Positions 23,520 to 35,562 are shown, numbered from the stretch's first letter. The stretch is 64,000 nt of DNA from Gonatopus flavifemur (GCA_018340375.1 JAFFJZ010000001.1:30496001-30560000), one strand, 5' to 3'. Numbers and translations: made by a program. Notes: generated from the sequence alone by a model not told the origin.

Positions 23520-23880
23520 ATTCTGGAAAACATATTTATTTGTAGAACTTAAATATTAAATTGGATGCAAAAACTGATTACTCGTGGCGAATAGATTATT
23601 TATGTAGAAGACCAATTTATTTGGGGCAAGCATTCCATGATTTAATTCGATTAAATATTTCATTAATCCTAAGCAATATTTTATGAAGAGAGGACGAATA
23701 TTTATTTGTTTGGAAGAAATTTTTTTTTAGTGTATGTACTGCATAAATCAAGTATGTGATGAAATAAATATCATTAAATATTTCTTCGGCCGTATCTAAT
23801 TGTACGATTTTTTTCATATAAACAAATCTTATTTGAGTCAACGAATCTTTTTTCTCCAGTGCATGATTTATTATGACAAA
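23520..23880. repeat. Decayed MITE-like block with ATATTTATTTG motifs
   Basis: ATATTTATTTG occurs at several points. A CAC-type end, TTTTTTCTCCAGTG, occurs near 23845 with CATATAAACAAATC just inside, matching the interior of 22833-23236. No matching left end was found. Confidence 0.35.
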
Positions 23881-24701
23881 GTACAAATTTCTATAATGAG
23901 GTGTGAATTGTTATAAATCATAATGAGTCGACGTTGTTGGTGGCTAATGATCTTCAAGATGGTTCACGATTTTCTATCATACGTTTTCAACGCACGATGT
24001 ATAAGGCTCGAGTTGACCTTGGCGAATCCTTTGTTGTAATAATATAAATCCGAATTCATATGATTACAACCAAGTACATCAAATTAGAGTTTCTTGCACC
24101 ATGAAGTAACTTACCCTCGCAAAATCTTCCCTCAATCAAGTCTTCTTCCGATATAATGGCACACCAGTTAACAGTCAACAGAGATTTTTGCGAAGAGAAA
24201 TTTCTTAAGCGTCTTGAAATGTTCACGTCCTTGCGGGTACTTGATTCGTTCAAGTTGTCAAACTTCAAATGACTATTGCGATAACTGTTTTTTAAGATGA
24301 GGAAATGATATGATAATGGCCACCATATTCTTCGGTTTTCTACCACTTTCTAAGCGAACCATGTGGATGATCTTCCACAATTATTTACAACAGAATACTG
24401 ATTCTTTACTTCTGTACATGAAATTTTTTTTAGAAAGTCAAGTGAGATCATTTTCATGACAAGCATTCACGTAATTCGCAATATATGTTGAATTTATTTA
24501 TGAGCTTAACAGTTCGAATTAACGATGAAGTAAAAACCAATCTGAAATCCCGTTATGCATCCTAAAATCTTGACATTTTGTACACTGAGAACAAAGAAGT
24601 TGTAAAATTTGCATCTTGCGGAGTCAATATTTGGAAGATTTCGAAAATAGTCCGAGCTACCACAATTGAGATTGATTTTACAACAACGGATGTGAGTTAT
24701 A

Positions 24702-24916
24702 CACGGAAAAAAAAAAGTTGCAGCAACTACTTGAATAGTCGATTTTCGACCATCCACCAAAGTAGTTGCCGCAGCTACTCAGTAGTCAGGACAAGTGACT
24801 CGATAGTTGCACTAACTAACGTAAATACCTGAGGTATTTTGAATTAGTCGAGACAGCTAACGTGTTACTTGTCCTGACTACTAAGTAGCTGCAGCAACTA
24901 TCCTCTTTTTTTCGTG
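24702..24916. mobile_element. TA-flanked palindromic MITE (inner insertion 1)
   Basis: CACGGAAAAAAAAAAG and CTCTTTTTTTCGTG ends sit between TA dinucleotides. Removing the element and one TA restores GTTATACCATAGCTG, matching the empty sequence in the 3684 copy. The arms share AGTAGTCAGGACAAGT and GCAGCWGC-type motifs. Confidence 0.85.
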
Positions 24917-24934
24917 TACCATAGCTGATGTAAA

Positions 24935-25175
24935 CCCTGGTGGAAAAATTTCGTTGGATTTCTTTCACTCGGTTTTTATTGAAAATAAGCAAAATTCAAC
25001 TCAATTCAACAAAATTTCGATAAAATTCAACAATTTTCAACAAAATTCGTCAACTTCCATTCAAGTTTGTTCAAGTTTGAGGATTTTTATTGAAATTTTC
25101 TAATTTTCAATGGCAACCGAGCGTACGAAAATGGAACGAAATTCAACAAAATTCAACGAAATTTTTCCATCAGGG
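24935..25175. mobile_element. MITE with CCCTGRTGGAAAAATT ends (inner insertion 2)
   Basis: CCCTGGTGGAAAAATTTCGT is inverted as ACGAAATTTTTCCATCAGGG. AA lies on both sides. The body is made of many AAATTCAACAAAATT units in both orientations. A longer element with the same end type is at 48347-48789. Confidence 0.8.
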
Positions 25176-25500
25176 AATCTTATATTCCTCGCAGTGAAAT
25201 CAACTAAAATTGTGGTAGCTCGAACTATTTTTTGAGAGCATCCAAATATTGACTTCACAATTTTTTTCTCGGTATAACACAGATGTTCCTAGTTTAGTAT
25301 AATTTCGTTGCGAAGGTGCTTGGATCATTTTTCCTCGTCACAGTTTATCGTAGATCTATGTAGAACAATGTAGTGATACATAATTCTCCCAACGAAGTGC
25401 GATGTAATTTATTGTCACATGCTGTATTTGGTTGTAGATATAATCAGGTGTAAATAATAATTCTTATCAAAAGCAACGATCAGTATTCATCAATAATCTA

Positions 25501-25735
25501 CACTGAGAGAAGTGGAATGTAATGATTACCATGTACAAATCGTAATCGGGGGACAACTTCGCGAATTTGGTTTCGGATACTATGGAGAATCAGAGCAATG
25601 TTCATGCACATGAGAATGGTTACCATTTACATGAAGATGGATACCAAATAACGTAGTCACCATCATCAACTTAGAGATTCTGTCATTCAACTACCATTTT
25701 CGCATGGTAATGGTTACAGTTCACTTTTCTCAGTG
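25501..25735. mobile_element. TA-flanked MITE, CACTGAGAGAAGTG ends
   Basis: Perfect outer ends CACTGAGAGAAGTG and the near-inverse CACTTTTCTCAGTG, between TA at 25499-25500 and 25736-25737. Inner arms pair around AATGRTTACCAT motifs, which repeat four times in both orientations. Confidence 0.85.
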
Positions 25736-26207
25736 TACGGCACCCTTAACAAATTTGCAGTCTACAATAAACTTGAAAAATGTTTCAATTCCTGTTGTCG
25801 ATTTCAGAAAATTATGATTTTTCAACATAATTCTTTCCAGTTTGATGCATACAATTCTATTATGAAAAACTGTTGAAATTTTTCTACGAGGAATGCATCA
25901 TTCATATTTTTATATGGTAATGAATGTGTAGTTGAACGCATTACGAGCTATCATGATCAAAGTGAGATCCAATTTCAAGGATATTTTCTATTTGTATTTT
26001 CATTGCATAACAATACATTAGAAGCGTATAAAATTCTTCAACAGTTCATATTATGAACAATGATCTGGCTACAAGTTTGCAATGAGAGAGAAAGAGATAG
26101 AGAAAGTAATGGATTTAAGCAGATCTTCGTAAATCAAAGCGGATCTCCATGAATCCAAACATATTTTCCTAGATTCGACAATTAGTTCAAATACCTTCTC
26201 AGACTTA

Positions 26208-26464
26208 CACTAACAAATAAATGACCTGATTGAAACATTTATGGTCGCAATAACTCGAAATCTGGTTCGGTTCTCCAAGAAATATGTTTGTGACGTCCAG
26301 AAAAAATAATTCAAGCCAAAATTAACACACACATACATATCCTGGTTATATTACACCCAAAAAAATTTTTTCTAGACATCACAATCATATTTTCTGGTGA
26401 ATAGAACCAAACTTGAAGGTATTACGACCACGAATGTTCCAACTACGTCGTTTTACTGTCAGTG
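26208..26464. mobile_element. TA-flanked MITE, CACTGACAGWAAA family, copy 1
   Basis: Left end CACTAACAAATAAATGACCT, right end ACGTCGTTTTACTGTCAGTG, TA on both sides. Inner arms GGTCGCAATAACTCGAAATC / GGTATTACGACCACGAATGT and TTTTTCTAGACATC / GACGTCCAGAAAAA pair. Copy 2 is at 33242-33538. Confidence 0.82.
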
Positions 26465-26785
26465 TAGATCTCGTTTTGATATATCGAACTCGACTAAAGT
26501 GAGGCGGTCTTTTACAACATTTGAATTTATTGTTTGATTAAAATTTAGCGGATCCACGGCAGTGATTGGGTTGACAAGATAAAATTCTCATAGATGAAAT
26601 TGGATGGAATCGATACAGATCTCAATCACTCCAATAAGCGCATCTCCATTTACTTCACTAAATTGAGGTTACGAATGTTGCTGAAGTTTGAATCGTTTAT
26701 TGAAACGAATTAATAATCGAATAACGAGATACTCAGATCCAACCCCAGTTAAAGACTCAGAATCTTGCAGCACATTCTTTAATAG

Positions 26786-26980
26786 ATGTTTTCAATTTCA
26801 AAGAGTCAACTTGTGAAGATAAATAACGATGATTCATCAGATTTTGTGAGTTTGAATTTTCGTTTACTTTTTATAAACGATCCGAAATTCTATAACATGG
26901 TTGTGATAAGTTACAAAAGTCAACGAAAATTTGAAAAACAAATACATTGTGTTGTCAGGAAATTGTGTTTCCTCATTTGA
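26786..26980 (+). other. Open frame without recognised features
   Basis: A 64-codon frame in otherwise unassigned AT-rich sequence. I see no domain, signal peptide or splice context and doubt it is coding. Confidence 0.1.
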
Positions 26981-27016
26981 ATAATTTGGACAAAGTTCTC
27001 TATGAATGAAGCGAAA

Positions 27017-27195
27017 ATGAAGCTGGCCGATTGTTGTAACTTTTGATCAAACGTTGTTGAAGCTTTGTTCACCTCAGAAATCGATCAAATAACATTCCAG
27101 TGAACGTTCCAGATGCTTAAATCATCAATAAAAGTTTTATATAAAACGTTGTAACAATCGGCTGCTAGCTGTGAGGCTGTCAGTTTCAACTTCAT
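27017..27195. mobile_element. ATGAAGCTG MITE, copy 2
   Basis: Starts ATGAAGCTGGCCGATTGTTG and ends CAGTTTCAACTTCAT. The left arm is shortened relative to other copies. ATGAATGAARCG lies close to both ends but is offset by three bases on the left, so the duplication is only approximate. Confidence 0.75.
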
Positions 27196-27559
27196 ATGAA
27201 TGAAACGTGAAATGTTGTAATAATAGAATGATAATACCCTCATAGAAATTGACGAATGGGCCAATATCAAAGATTGTTAGCTACTTTGAGTAGTTAGAGA
27301 TTACATTTCGTCAATAATAATGCTATTTCGTACAAAATATTTGATTTCGTACCATTTTCCTGAATTTAATCATGCATCAAACGATTTAGACTTCTCATAT
27401 TTTTCAATGCAATACCATAAAGAATCTGTAAAAGTGATCAAATCTTTTGTCAAAGTATACAAAATATTTATTCACGTTGGCTGGGTACCAACTGAGGGAT
27501 GAAGACCCACGCTTGCTTACTAAAATTGTGTTGTTGTTGATTCAATATTAGTGGGATAT

Positions 27560-27690
27560 AAATCAACGACGTTCAGTTCAGTATTGCGCCAGTGCCGATG
27601 AGAACATCCCCGGTATTGATTCTGGTCTCACTATGGCCCAGCCTTGAGCTCATATAGACAAAATGGGGCCCAACCAAGAAGGTTCCACAA
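27560..27690. repeat. CCAGTxTTGGGCC-type repeat fragment
   Basis: TGGCCCAGCCTTGAGC, ATGGGGCCCAACC and GTGCCGATGAGAAC-like motifs resemble those at 33929-34028 and 43100-43215. No boundaries. Confidence 0.4.
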
Positions 27691-28423
27691 AATCAGTTTT
27701 AGTTCAAAAAATCAAACATGAAAGGATTTATAAATGATTTAAGAACAAAACTTTTCTCATCGTTTTACTGTCTTCATTCATTTTTTGAACTTGAATCCAC
27801 TAAACCAGGGTACCGCAAATTGACGTTGCTTTTTTCTAGTAGATTTTTATGATGACTGTATTATTAACGCAATTCCCACATAATGAGTGTATGATACTAT
27901 ACTAGGGTAATTATGATTGAATTACACAATTGAAATCTTATGTATTCCATAGGGATATGAAATAGTCCCTTGGACATTTGAGTCAACGGTATATTATCTT
28001 TATGTAGCTCAATAATAACGTTTCGCTTTCCGCCTTCATCGGGATATCTAATGAATATACTGAACCTTTGGAGGGTGGTGAACGGAATTTTGATCGTCCG
28101 AAAGTCAGAGTTGATGATAATGTGATCTATATAAACAATTTCTTTACTCTCGGTGATCAAGATTCTGTTCATACCTCTTCGAACATTTATTATAAGTAGG
28201 CTAAGTGTGCCAATATTGCACCACTTGAGAACTTTCCTCCATTTCTTGATATAGAAGATTGATGAAATAAAAATCGCATGCCCACAAAATTCCTCTTGAC
28301 TTATACATTCTTATCTCCATGATGAGATTACGAGGAAATAAAAAGTGCACTCGATATTAAATAAATGAATAATGGACAACGTTTCCCTAAATTGCACTTT
28401 GTGTGCTTTATTTGCACCATGTA

Positions 28424-28654
28424 CACTGAGAGAAAGGGTCTATTCAAATATTCGACAGCTAGGAAATTTAATCACTGCAAATAAAAATTTAGTTGCGCCA
28501 GCTAAATTTTATTTGTTTCAACTAAATTTTTTATTCCTGTTGAATAAACCATTTTATTCATATTTCAGACAGCTAGACTTTTATTTACCCCAACTAGAGA
28601 CTAGCTAGCGCAACTAACATTTAGTTATCCCAACTAGGTACCTTTCTCTCAGTG
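28424..28654. mobile_element. TA-flanked MITE, CACTGAGAGAAAGG family, copy 1
   Basis: CACTGAGAGAAAGG and CCTTTCTCTCAGTG ends between TA (28422-28423 and 28655-28656). The body repeats AACTAAATTTTTATT and CAGCTAGA/CAACTAG motifs. The same element occurs in opposite orientation 0.8 kb away at 29443-29686. Confidence 0.88.
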
Positions 28655-28669
28655 TACACTTAACACGCC

Positions 28670-28790
28670 TACCCCAGCAACGTCATCCATGGAACTGTCT
28701 AGGGCCTCGCGAGAATCTAGCCAAGGGCTAGAAAGAGTCTAGTGGCTAGCGAGGAACTTACGCTTGCTCGGGTATGTACGCCTTCAGATT
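28670..28790. repeat. GCTAG/CTAGGGCCTCGCGAG repeat
   Basis: GGCCTCGCGAGAATCTAGCC, AAGGGCTAGAAAGAGTCTAG and TGGCTAGCGAGG give overlapping small palindromes. A related block lies at 30140-30280. Confidence 0.4.
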
Positions 28791-29442
28791 ATTTTGAGTG
28801 CAGGGGAATGTATTCCACCAAAAGATAGGACATTTTATTACTCAGATTTACCACTTTAAGACTTTATACATTGAGTTCCATTTGCCGTATGAAGGAATAT
28901 TAACTCAACGTTTTATTGACACAGGAAATCAACCAAAAATGAGACGAATTCACAGAATTTGCTGTAACTGCTGTTAGACACACATCAGCAAATCAAAACT
29001 CAGTGACGTGATTGGATTGAAGTTCAAGTTCATGTTCCACTTGCGTGAAGGATAATGCGCGTTTCCGTTTTACCGATACGCTAGTGGTGCAATTTGAGCA
29101 ATGGTGCAAATTAGGCGCACTTCCCCTACCGAATATCCCGATAAAACCAGGAAGCAAAACGTTGTTGTTGAAATAAACTTCATTTCTACGGCTATTTGCT
29201 ATGCTATATCTTCAACCTTATTGGACCTCTCCAATAAGCACAAGGACATCCGATGAACGTCTATACTGAATATTTCGAACGTGCATAGGACGTCCGATTT
29301 AAGGCGGACAGACTTTCCATGGAAGTTCATTTAGTTGTTAGATAGGAAAAAAAAATGCCCCTAAGCATTCCCAAGGACATTTTGTAGTGGACATTATAAA
29401 CCTTCTACGGACCATTATCCAAGGATTATAAATATCCAAGCA

Positions 29443-29686
29443 CAATGAGAGAAAGGTACCTAGTTGGGATAACTAAATGTTAGTTGCCGCAGCTAGATTT
29501 TTATTTACGCCAGCTAGACTCTAGTTAGGGTAAATAAAAGGCTAGCTGTCTGAAATATGGATAAAATGGTTTACTCAATGGGAATAAAAAATATAGTTGT
29601 GACAAATAAACTTTAGTTAGCACAACTAAATTTTTATTCACAGTTACTAAATTTCCTAGCTGTCGAATAGACCCTTTCTCTCAGTG
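29443..29686. mobile_element. CACTGAGAGAAAGG MITE, copy 2, inverted
   Basis: Read on the minus strand it follows copy 1 closely (GGTCTATTCGACAGCTAGG, then TAGTWACTG, CAACTAAA and so on). The end at 29443 has CAATGAGAG. The flanks are CA and TA, consistent with one mutated TA. Confidence 0.82.
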
Positions 29687-29854
29687 TAACTTTTTTACAT
29701 GAACGCTGAAGTACTTTGTTATGAACTGTCCTTCGTGTGAGTATGCAGGGAAGAGATGTGCATGGTGAATAGATCCCTAGTTGATCCCGTGTAAAAAAGA
29801 ATTCTAACATTATATAATTCAACTATTGATATATATCAATTGACAACCTGAGAA

Positions 29855-30100
29855 AAATCACATAGTTGCTGTAACTGAATGCTAGCCACAGCAGCAAAAT
29901 AATTTGTTCATATATCAGACAGCTAGACATTCATTCAAATCAAGGCATTTTGTTTAGTTAATTGAATTCAGTTGGATTGAGTAAAACTTTCACTTCTCAC
30001 GAATAAATATTTTGACGTTGTGCTAACTAAATATTCCAAGTAAATCAAAATGTTATTCCAATTAAATTATTGAGTCGATAAAATATGATTGTACTTACTG
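29855..30100. repeat. Decayed relative of the CACTGAGAGAAAGG MITE
   Basis: CATAGTTGCTGTAACTGAAT, GCTAGCCACAGCAGC, AATATTTTGACG and CAGACAGCTAGACATTCATT follow the same order of motifs as 28424-28654 but without clean ends. Confidence 0.45.
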
Positions 30101-30139
30101 AAATATTGTTGCTTATTGAAAATCAAATATATACCAGGA

Positions 30140-30280
30140 ATCACTAAACAACCTTGCTAGAAATGACTCCAGTGATTTTCTAGTTTATTACAAGGCCTTG
30201 CTAGGCCTTGAAAGTCCCTCGCAAGGGCATCGTGAGGTCTTGCAAAGCCTGGAGAATGACTAGAATGATTTTTTCTGAGG
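30140..30280. repeat. GGCCTTGCTAGG repeat
   Basis: ACCTTGCTAG, GGCCTTGCTAGGCCTTG, CTCGCAAGGGCATCGTGAGG and GTCTTGCAAAGCC form a chain of small inverted repeats, like 28670-28790. Confidence 0.4.
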
Positions 30281-31164
30281 ATATTTAGTCAGGAGAGATT
30301 CTGAAAAATTCTTTGCATTTCCACTTGCTCCATATTTTAGCATAATTTCACTGCATAAAGAAAGATTTTGTACGAATATTCTTCAGACAAAACATTCACA
30401 AAACCGATGAACCAATGAAACTGAAAACTTTTGCTATGGAGTAATCTATTCTTCCAAAAATAAAATCCAAAATTCCGTATCGCCGTTGCACGCGATTGCA
30501 GGCATGTCGTTGAAAAGTGGACATGGGTGGAAATGCCGGTGAGACAATTGAAAATGATGAAACGGTAGTCAGCGCATACGTAATCAGATTCTATTTGCTG
30601 AGGAACTTGAATTGCTAGTTATCCCAAATATATTATCTATGCTACTATTAACTGAACGGTTTTATTCAAAATGAATAGACGTCATATCATTGTTTTCGCT
30701 ACCGCAAACAAATTTTTATTCATATCAAATAAAGATTTATTTAAATCAAGTAAAAGATTATTAATTAAAGTATTTTTGCTTACGCAACTAAGCGATTTCT
30801 TTCAGTGTTTAATTATACATAATACTGTCAAATATCACCCATCCCTGATCGGACATTCAACTGGACGTCCGGTGTTATTTGGGCGACTCGTTACTGGCAC
30901 TTTTATATCGTTCTTGTATATTTTATGTTGATTTGATTCTATCAATTTTTATATACTTGGAATATTATTAGCATCGTATGTGCCCTGGTAAAAATGGGAA
31001 CTAAAAACAAGCGGAATCAAAGTGTAAGTTGGAGAAGCGTCAATCAAAGTTTGGGACGAAGTGTAAAACAAAAAAAGTCTGTAAAAAATAACGTTCCAAA
31101 AACAGTATGCGGACAGTAAGACAAGTATCTACAGAGAAACGCTGGAATAAAAATATTCACCACT

Positions 31165-31232
31165 CAACGAGATTGAAAACTGAGTTTTTCATTGTAGCCT
31201 AGCGTCTAATCCATTAAACCAAAGAACGATGT
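31165..31232 (-). repeat. tRNA-derived SINE-like head (minus strand)
   Basis: Read on the minus strand, the A-box-like TGGTTTAATGGATTAGACGC is followed 41-42 bases later by GTTTTCAATCTCG, a degraded B box. The spacing is that of a tRNA gene. The stems do not pair well, so it is not a working tRNA. Confidence 0.4.
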
Positions 31233-31422
31233 GACACCTACTCACTTGGAAATGATATTTGATGTTTGCATGACAATCTCTCGCATACGGTTCATGAAAG
31301 GTAAGGGTGCACCTTCCGAAATGACGTTGAAAGTTTGTAAAGCATATTTGGAACGCGTGATTTCAGTACTCCGCAGCAAGCAAGTATCGCACGCTTTAGG
31401 AAGAGAAGAATCAAAGATTTAA
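31231..31422 (+). other. Open frame with balanced composition, unrecognised
   Basis: A 63-codon frame in a locally GC-balanced patch next to a tRNA-like head. It contains a strong donor-like AAAGGTAAGGG in mid-frame and an acceptor-like TGATTTCAG further on, so it could be exon pieces, a SINE body or chance. I recognise no protein family. Confidence 0.15.
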
Positions 31423-31904
31423 TGTTTCTCATTCGTTTCATATGAGTTTACTATAAGCGTACATTTTCATCAGGGTACTTATAAATCATTCTGATCTCTG
31501 TTTTGGCCCAAGATGAAATTTACTCAAATACTCCAAGTAGTCCTTATTGCTGTATGACACCTGGTGTTATACGTGAAAAAATAGATCTTGGAACATTATA
31601 CAAAAGCGATTCCTGTGATAAAAACCATAACCAGTACATCTAAAACCCCTTAACAAGTAGCACACGATGTGCGAAATGAACGTCATAATTATAAGCTCCT
31701 TGTTAATTGATCGAGGTGCCTAAGTGCGGACTGAACCGTTGTAAATTCATAACCAAAATAGATTTTCACTGGTCCGACAAATGGTGTTACTTACTAAATT
31801 ACCATATCCTGTATAAACCGGAAACAATAAACACAAAACCGCTGATTTTTATCAGGAAATTGTAAATGGGTATCGAATAATTCCCTCCAGAGTGTGAGAG
31901 TTTC

Positions 31905-31967
31905 CAAAATTATATCAAAGTTGTATTGAATTTATATATAAATTATATATATAATTTTGCAAGTTTT
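31905..31967. repeat. AT-rich hairpin repeat (TATATA family)
   Basis: CCAAAATTATATCAAAG and ATATATATAATTTTGCAAG bracket a TTTATATATAAATTATATAT centre. Confidence 0.45.
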
Positions 31968-33241
31968 TCAACTCAGGCTGATTTATTGTATATTGCAGTT
32001 ATAATCAGGCTTCAAAGAATGCCAAATTCAGCATTTGAATAATCCTTTGCCAGGAGTGTGTGAATGGTTCGAATCTTGATACAAATCGCATCGTTGGAGT
32101 TCGTTGATGGGAAATTATAGGAAATTCTTCTTCACTTCAGTGGTGGATTGAATCCTGAACTTGACGATCGATACATATCCGATGTTCGAAATTCATAGGA
32201 GAGGACTAAAAATTGTATATAAATTGTATATAGTTCTAAAACAGCTCATGATGAATACCAATGAATATCCATGAACAACTCTTTTTGGACTCTTATGCTA
32301 TCAGAGAAGGTTTATATATCATTCCATGAATCCATGTTTTGAAAATTTTTACACAACTTTCATAGATTTTATACATTTTTTGTTCGATTTTTGAACACGA
32401 ATCTGTAATTATTTGCAAGACAAGATTTTATACTGCTTTGACCTACTGTATCTCTGATTGTATGACGTGAATAAGAAATTATTGTAACATCGAAACTTAT
32501 CGAATCTTAAAATTCGACTGACTTCATTTCACTGTAATACAGACGAAATTCCACCTCAATGTTGAGTTTCATTGAAGAACGTTTGAATAAACGGTTATCA
32601 TATAGTAGAATAAAATGAAATCAACTGAATTTCGATATTTTCTAAAACGCTACTATATTTTCGTTTTATTCAATTTTGAATAACCCTTCGTCAATGAATT
32701 CATTCCGCGTAATGATACAATTTTATCGCAATTGAGGGTTGTTTGATCATTCCAAAAAATGTACAATCTTACGAAACGACTGAGACATATTTCAAAGATT
32801 TGTTTTGTGGGACGAAAAGAGAATTCATGTTCAGCAAACAAACCCGATGGAAAGGATTAATTGAATTTGTTCATTTATTAAAATCAAATACAAACCTCCA
32901 ATCATTGAAACCCATTTCAATAAAAGTACCTTGCAATGAATTTCACAGAATCGAGTAGTCATTCACAGTTGCCACGTTTACATCAGTTATCGAATTTTGA
33001 CAAATTTTTTTCACTATGAAATTCCAATCAGTCTGACTAAGGATCATCGTCATGCACTATTAAGTGAAAAGATTACAGAACATTATCTCTCAGTTGTACA
33101 AACTTTATGTCGACAGTGATGCAATTGGACATGAATTTATAGATTCTTGTTCGTGTAGAGTATGTCTTTGTATAGTATGTTGAAACGTCATAATTCTAAA
33201 TAAACAGCACGCAATTGAGAAAATCAACAACTATAATTATA

Positions 33242-33538
33242 CACTGACAGAAAAACGACTTGGTTGAAACATTTGTGGTCGCAGCAACTTGAAATCTGGT
33301 TCGATTCGCCAGGAAATGTGATTGTGATGTCCAGAAAAAGTGTTTGAAGCGAAAATTAACTACATATTCTGATTATTACACCAAGAAAAGAATCTGGTTT
33401 TTCTAACCTGAAAAATGTAGTTAATTTTTGCTTCAACCACTTTTTCTGGACATCGAAATCAAATTTTCTGGTGATTCAAACCAGATTTCCAGTTACTGCG
33501 ACCACGAATGTTTCAACCAGGTCGTTTTTCTGTCGGTG
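33242..33538. mobile_element. TA-flanked MITE, CACTGACAGAAAAA family, copy 2
   Basis: CACTGACAGAAAAACGACYT and its near-inverse ACGTTTTTCTGTCGGTG-type right end stand between TA dinucleotides. GTGGTCGCAGCAACTTGAAA / TTTCCAGTTACTGCGACCAC and GATGTCCAGAAAAAGTG / CACTTTTTCTGGACATC pair. It is better preserved than the copy at 26208-26464. Confidence 0.88.
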
Positions 33539-33708
33539 TAAAATGTGTATAAGACATAATTGATGATGGATCAATAAGAATAAATACTAAAAAGTACTGA
33601 AAATTCAATAATACTACAATGATGTTCCACTGAACAAACTTTTTAGTTACAACATCCAAAAACGATATCACATGAAACAGTTGAATCAGCAGAACTGAAA
33701 TAACTAAT

Positions 33709-34142
33709 ATTCCGGCAGAACAACAACTCTATCCTTCATTTCTCTATCCTCAAATAACTCTATTCCTAAATATTTCTATTCTTAAATAAGTCTGTTCTCA
33801 AATATGACTGATCCTAGATATCTCTATTCGTACAAATCTCTATTCTTTTATATATGAAACAAAAAACATCTATATCTAATCAATATTGAAAAGAATAAAA
33901 ATTTGTGAGAATAGAAATTTGTAAGAACCCCTGGGTGTATGAACTCTGGCCCCACTCTGGCCCAGTCTTGGGCCAATATTGGCAGGATGGGGCCCAGTCT
34001 GAGCCAGGGTGGGCTCCATCGTACAAACATGCTAAGGAATAGAGATATTTAGGATTTTTCATATTTGGGAACAGACTTATTCAAGAATAGAGATATTTAG
34101 GAGTAGAGTTATTTAAGAATAGAGTTCTTGTTCTGCCAATAT
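33709..34142. repeat. Foldback built from an inverted CTCTATTCYTAAATA array
   Basis: The ends AATATTCCGGCAGAACAA and TTGTTCTGCCAATATT are inverted. From each end inward runs a tandem array of a 16-17-bp unit (about eight CTCTATTCCTAAATA-like units on the left, four to five AGAATAGAGATATTTAGG-like units on the right). The middle holds a GGCC-rich segment at 33929-34028 of different composition. Confidence 0.7.
33929..34028. repeat. GGCCCAGT-rich insert
   Basis: CTGGCCCCACTCTGGCCCAG, TTGGGCCAATATTGG, GGGGCCCAGTCTGAGCC and GGGTGGGCTCC are packed into about 100 bp. Composition differs sharply from the flanking AT-rich arms. Similar material at 27560, 43100 and 43555. Confidence 0.5.
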
Positions 34143-35179
34143 TTCGCTGAGCCAACTACATTTTTTATTTGATTTTTTATTACACTAAATTTTCAGTCAT
34201 GATAACTGAACAGTTTGTTCAGTCTAGGGGAAACATATTTGCAGCCACTACGTATACGTATCGATTTTCGACCATCTACGCAAGTAGTTATGGCGACTAT
34301 TGACTTAGTTGAGCCAACTAATGATGGTCAAATATTGACTGCAAATGTTCCTCTTCTTCGTACAGAAAACTGAAGGATGGAAACAAGATTATGGATTGAC
34401 TTGCGTTTGCATAAATCTTTCACATCTGAATTCTTTTCTGTATACACTGTTTCAACAGTCAGAACATTTTTTTCGATTAAGCACATTAATTTAATTTCAT
34501 TCAAATCAACATTACATTTATAATGCACAGAAACATGAGACCATCACCCACAGTTTCATGTTCAAATACATTAAATTCAATGTAAAATATATACGAAATT
34601 TAATTCATACACATATTTAAAAAAAAAACTCTGAAAAAAACATTCAAATTCATGTGGAAATTTTTCACAGTGTATGTAAACCTAATGAATATAAATGGTT
34701 TCTGGCATGCTAATGAACAGAACCACCGTATTTTGTATCTTTCCTAACGTTTCACCCTTTGGAATACACATTTTCTCATAAACGTGGAAAATTACCCAAT
34801 GATTTTGTTAATTCCGAAAGTCTTCACGCAGATTACTACATCACATTGAACATTTTCCTTTTGTCCGCTTTTTTATTTACCAAACAAAAAATCGGGTAGA
34901 AGTTGTGAGTAATGCGACAGAATGCATACAAAGTCCTGCATAAACGTAGAATTATTATTACTATATTTTCCTGTGATAATGCATTTTTCATCGAGATTTG
35001 AGAGTTTCGGAATATTTCGCCTCTCGGAATCGACCGAAGAGTCAGTGGAAAGCAACGTGTGAGGTCTCTCAAGGACATCCAAAGAGCTATTGGTGCATGG
35101 AAAAGAAGAAATAGATAGAGCAACAACTAATTTGTAATCAGAATAAAGAGGAATGAGGAATTCTTGAATGACTTTTATA

Positions 35180-35560
35180 GAGACTATTGATGGACCATTT
35201 CAAAGAATAGAACCCTGTCAAATGTCAGCCAAATATCTCTCAAAAATCATTCGAGCAGACCTCACTCCTGAAATTTTTCAGGCAGTTCTCAAAAGTCTCC
35301 AAAAAGTCACTCAAGAATCACTCATCTTTCGCTATCCAGAGACTTACGCCAGACTTCTCGACAGCGAAGTTTTTCATGTCTAACTTCCATCAATCATTCA
35401 CGAACTCTTGCGAGACGATAGTTTTCGGAAAGTGCGTCAAAAGTTCCCGAGAAGTTAGGCATGAGAAACCCTCATTCTTTGGATGTAACCAAACTTCTTA
35501 CGAGGTTTTGAAGAACAGAATTCCGTTCAATTCCCGTCAAAAGTCTCTTGGAAATCAAAC
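35180..35560. repeat. AAAAGTCWCY-rich degraded repeat
   Basis: CAAAAGTCTCCAAAAAGTC, GTCAAAAGTTCCCGAGAAG and GTCAAAAGTCTCTTGG recur. Similar wording is found at 36410-36600, 36840-37140 and 52910-53130. Open frames in it are by-products. Confidence 0.45.
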
Positions 35561-35562
35561 AA

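Larger units (their letters stand above)
24583..25274. mobile_element. TA-flanked MITE carrying two inserted MITEs
   Basis: Starts CACTGAGAACAAAGAAG after TA and ends TTTTTTTCTCGGTA before TA. Its body follows the element at 3684-3924: TTGTAAAATTT, GATTTTACAACAACG, ACCATAGCTGATG, GTGAAATCAACTAAAATTGT in order. The series is interrupted at two points by the elements at 24702-24916 and 24935-25175. Confidence 0.82.

Noticed and set aside
34190..34680. Possible CAC-ended MITE
   Set aside because: The motifs ATCGATTTTCGACCATC and a right end ATTTTTCACAGTG are present but no matching left end was found, so no element could be bounded.
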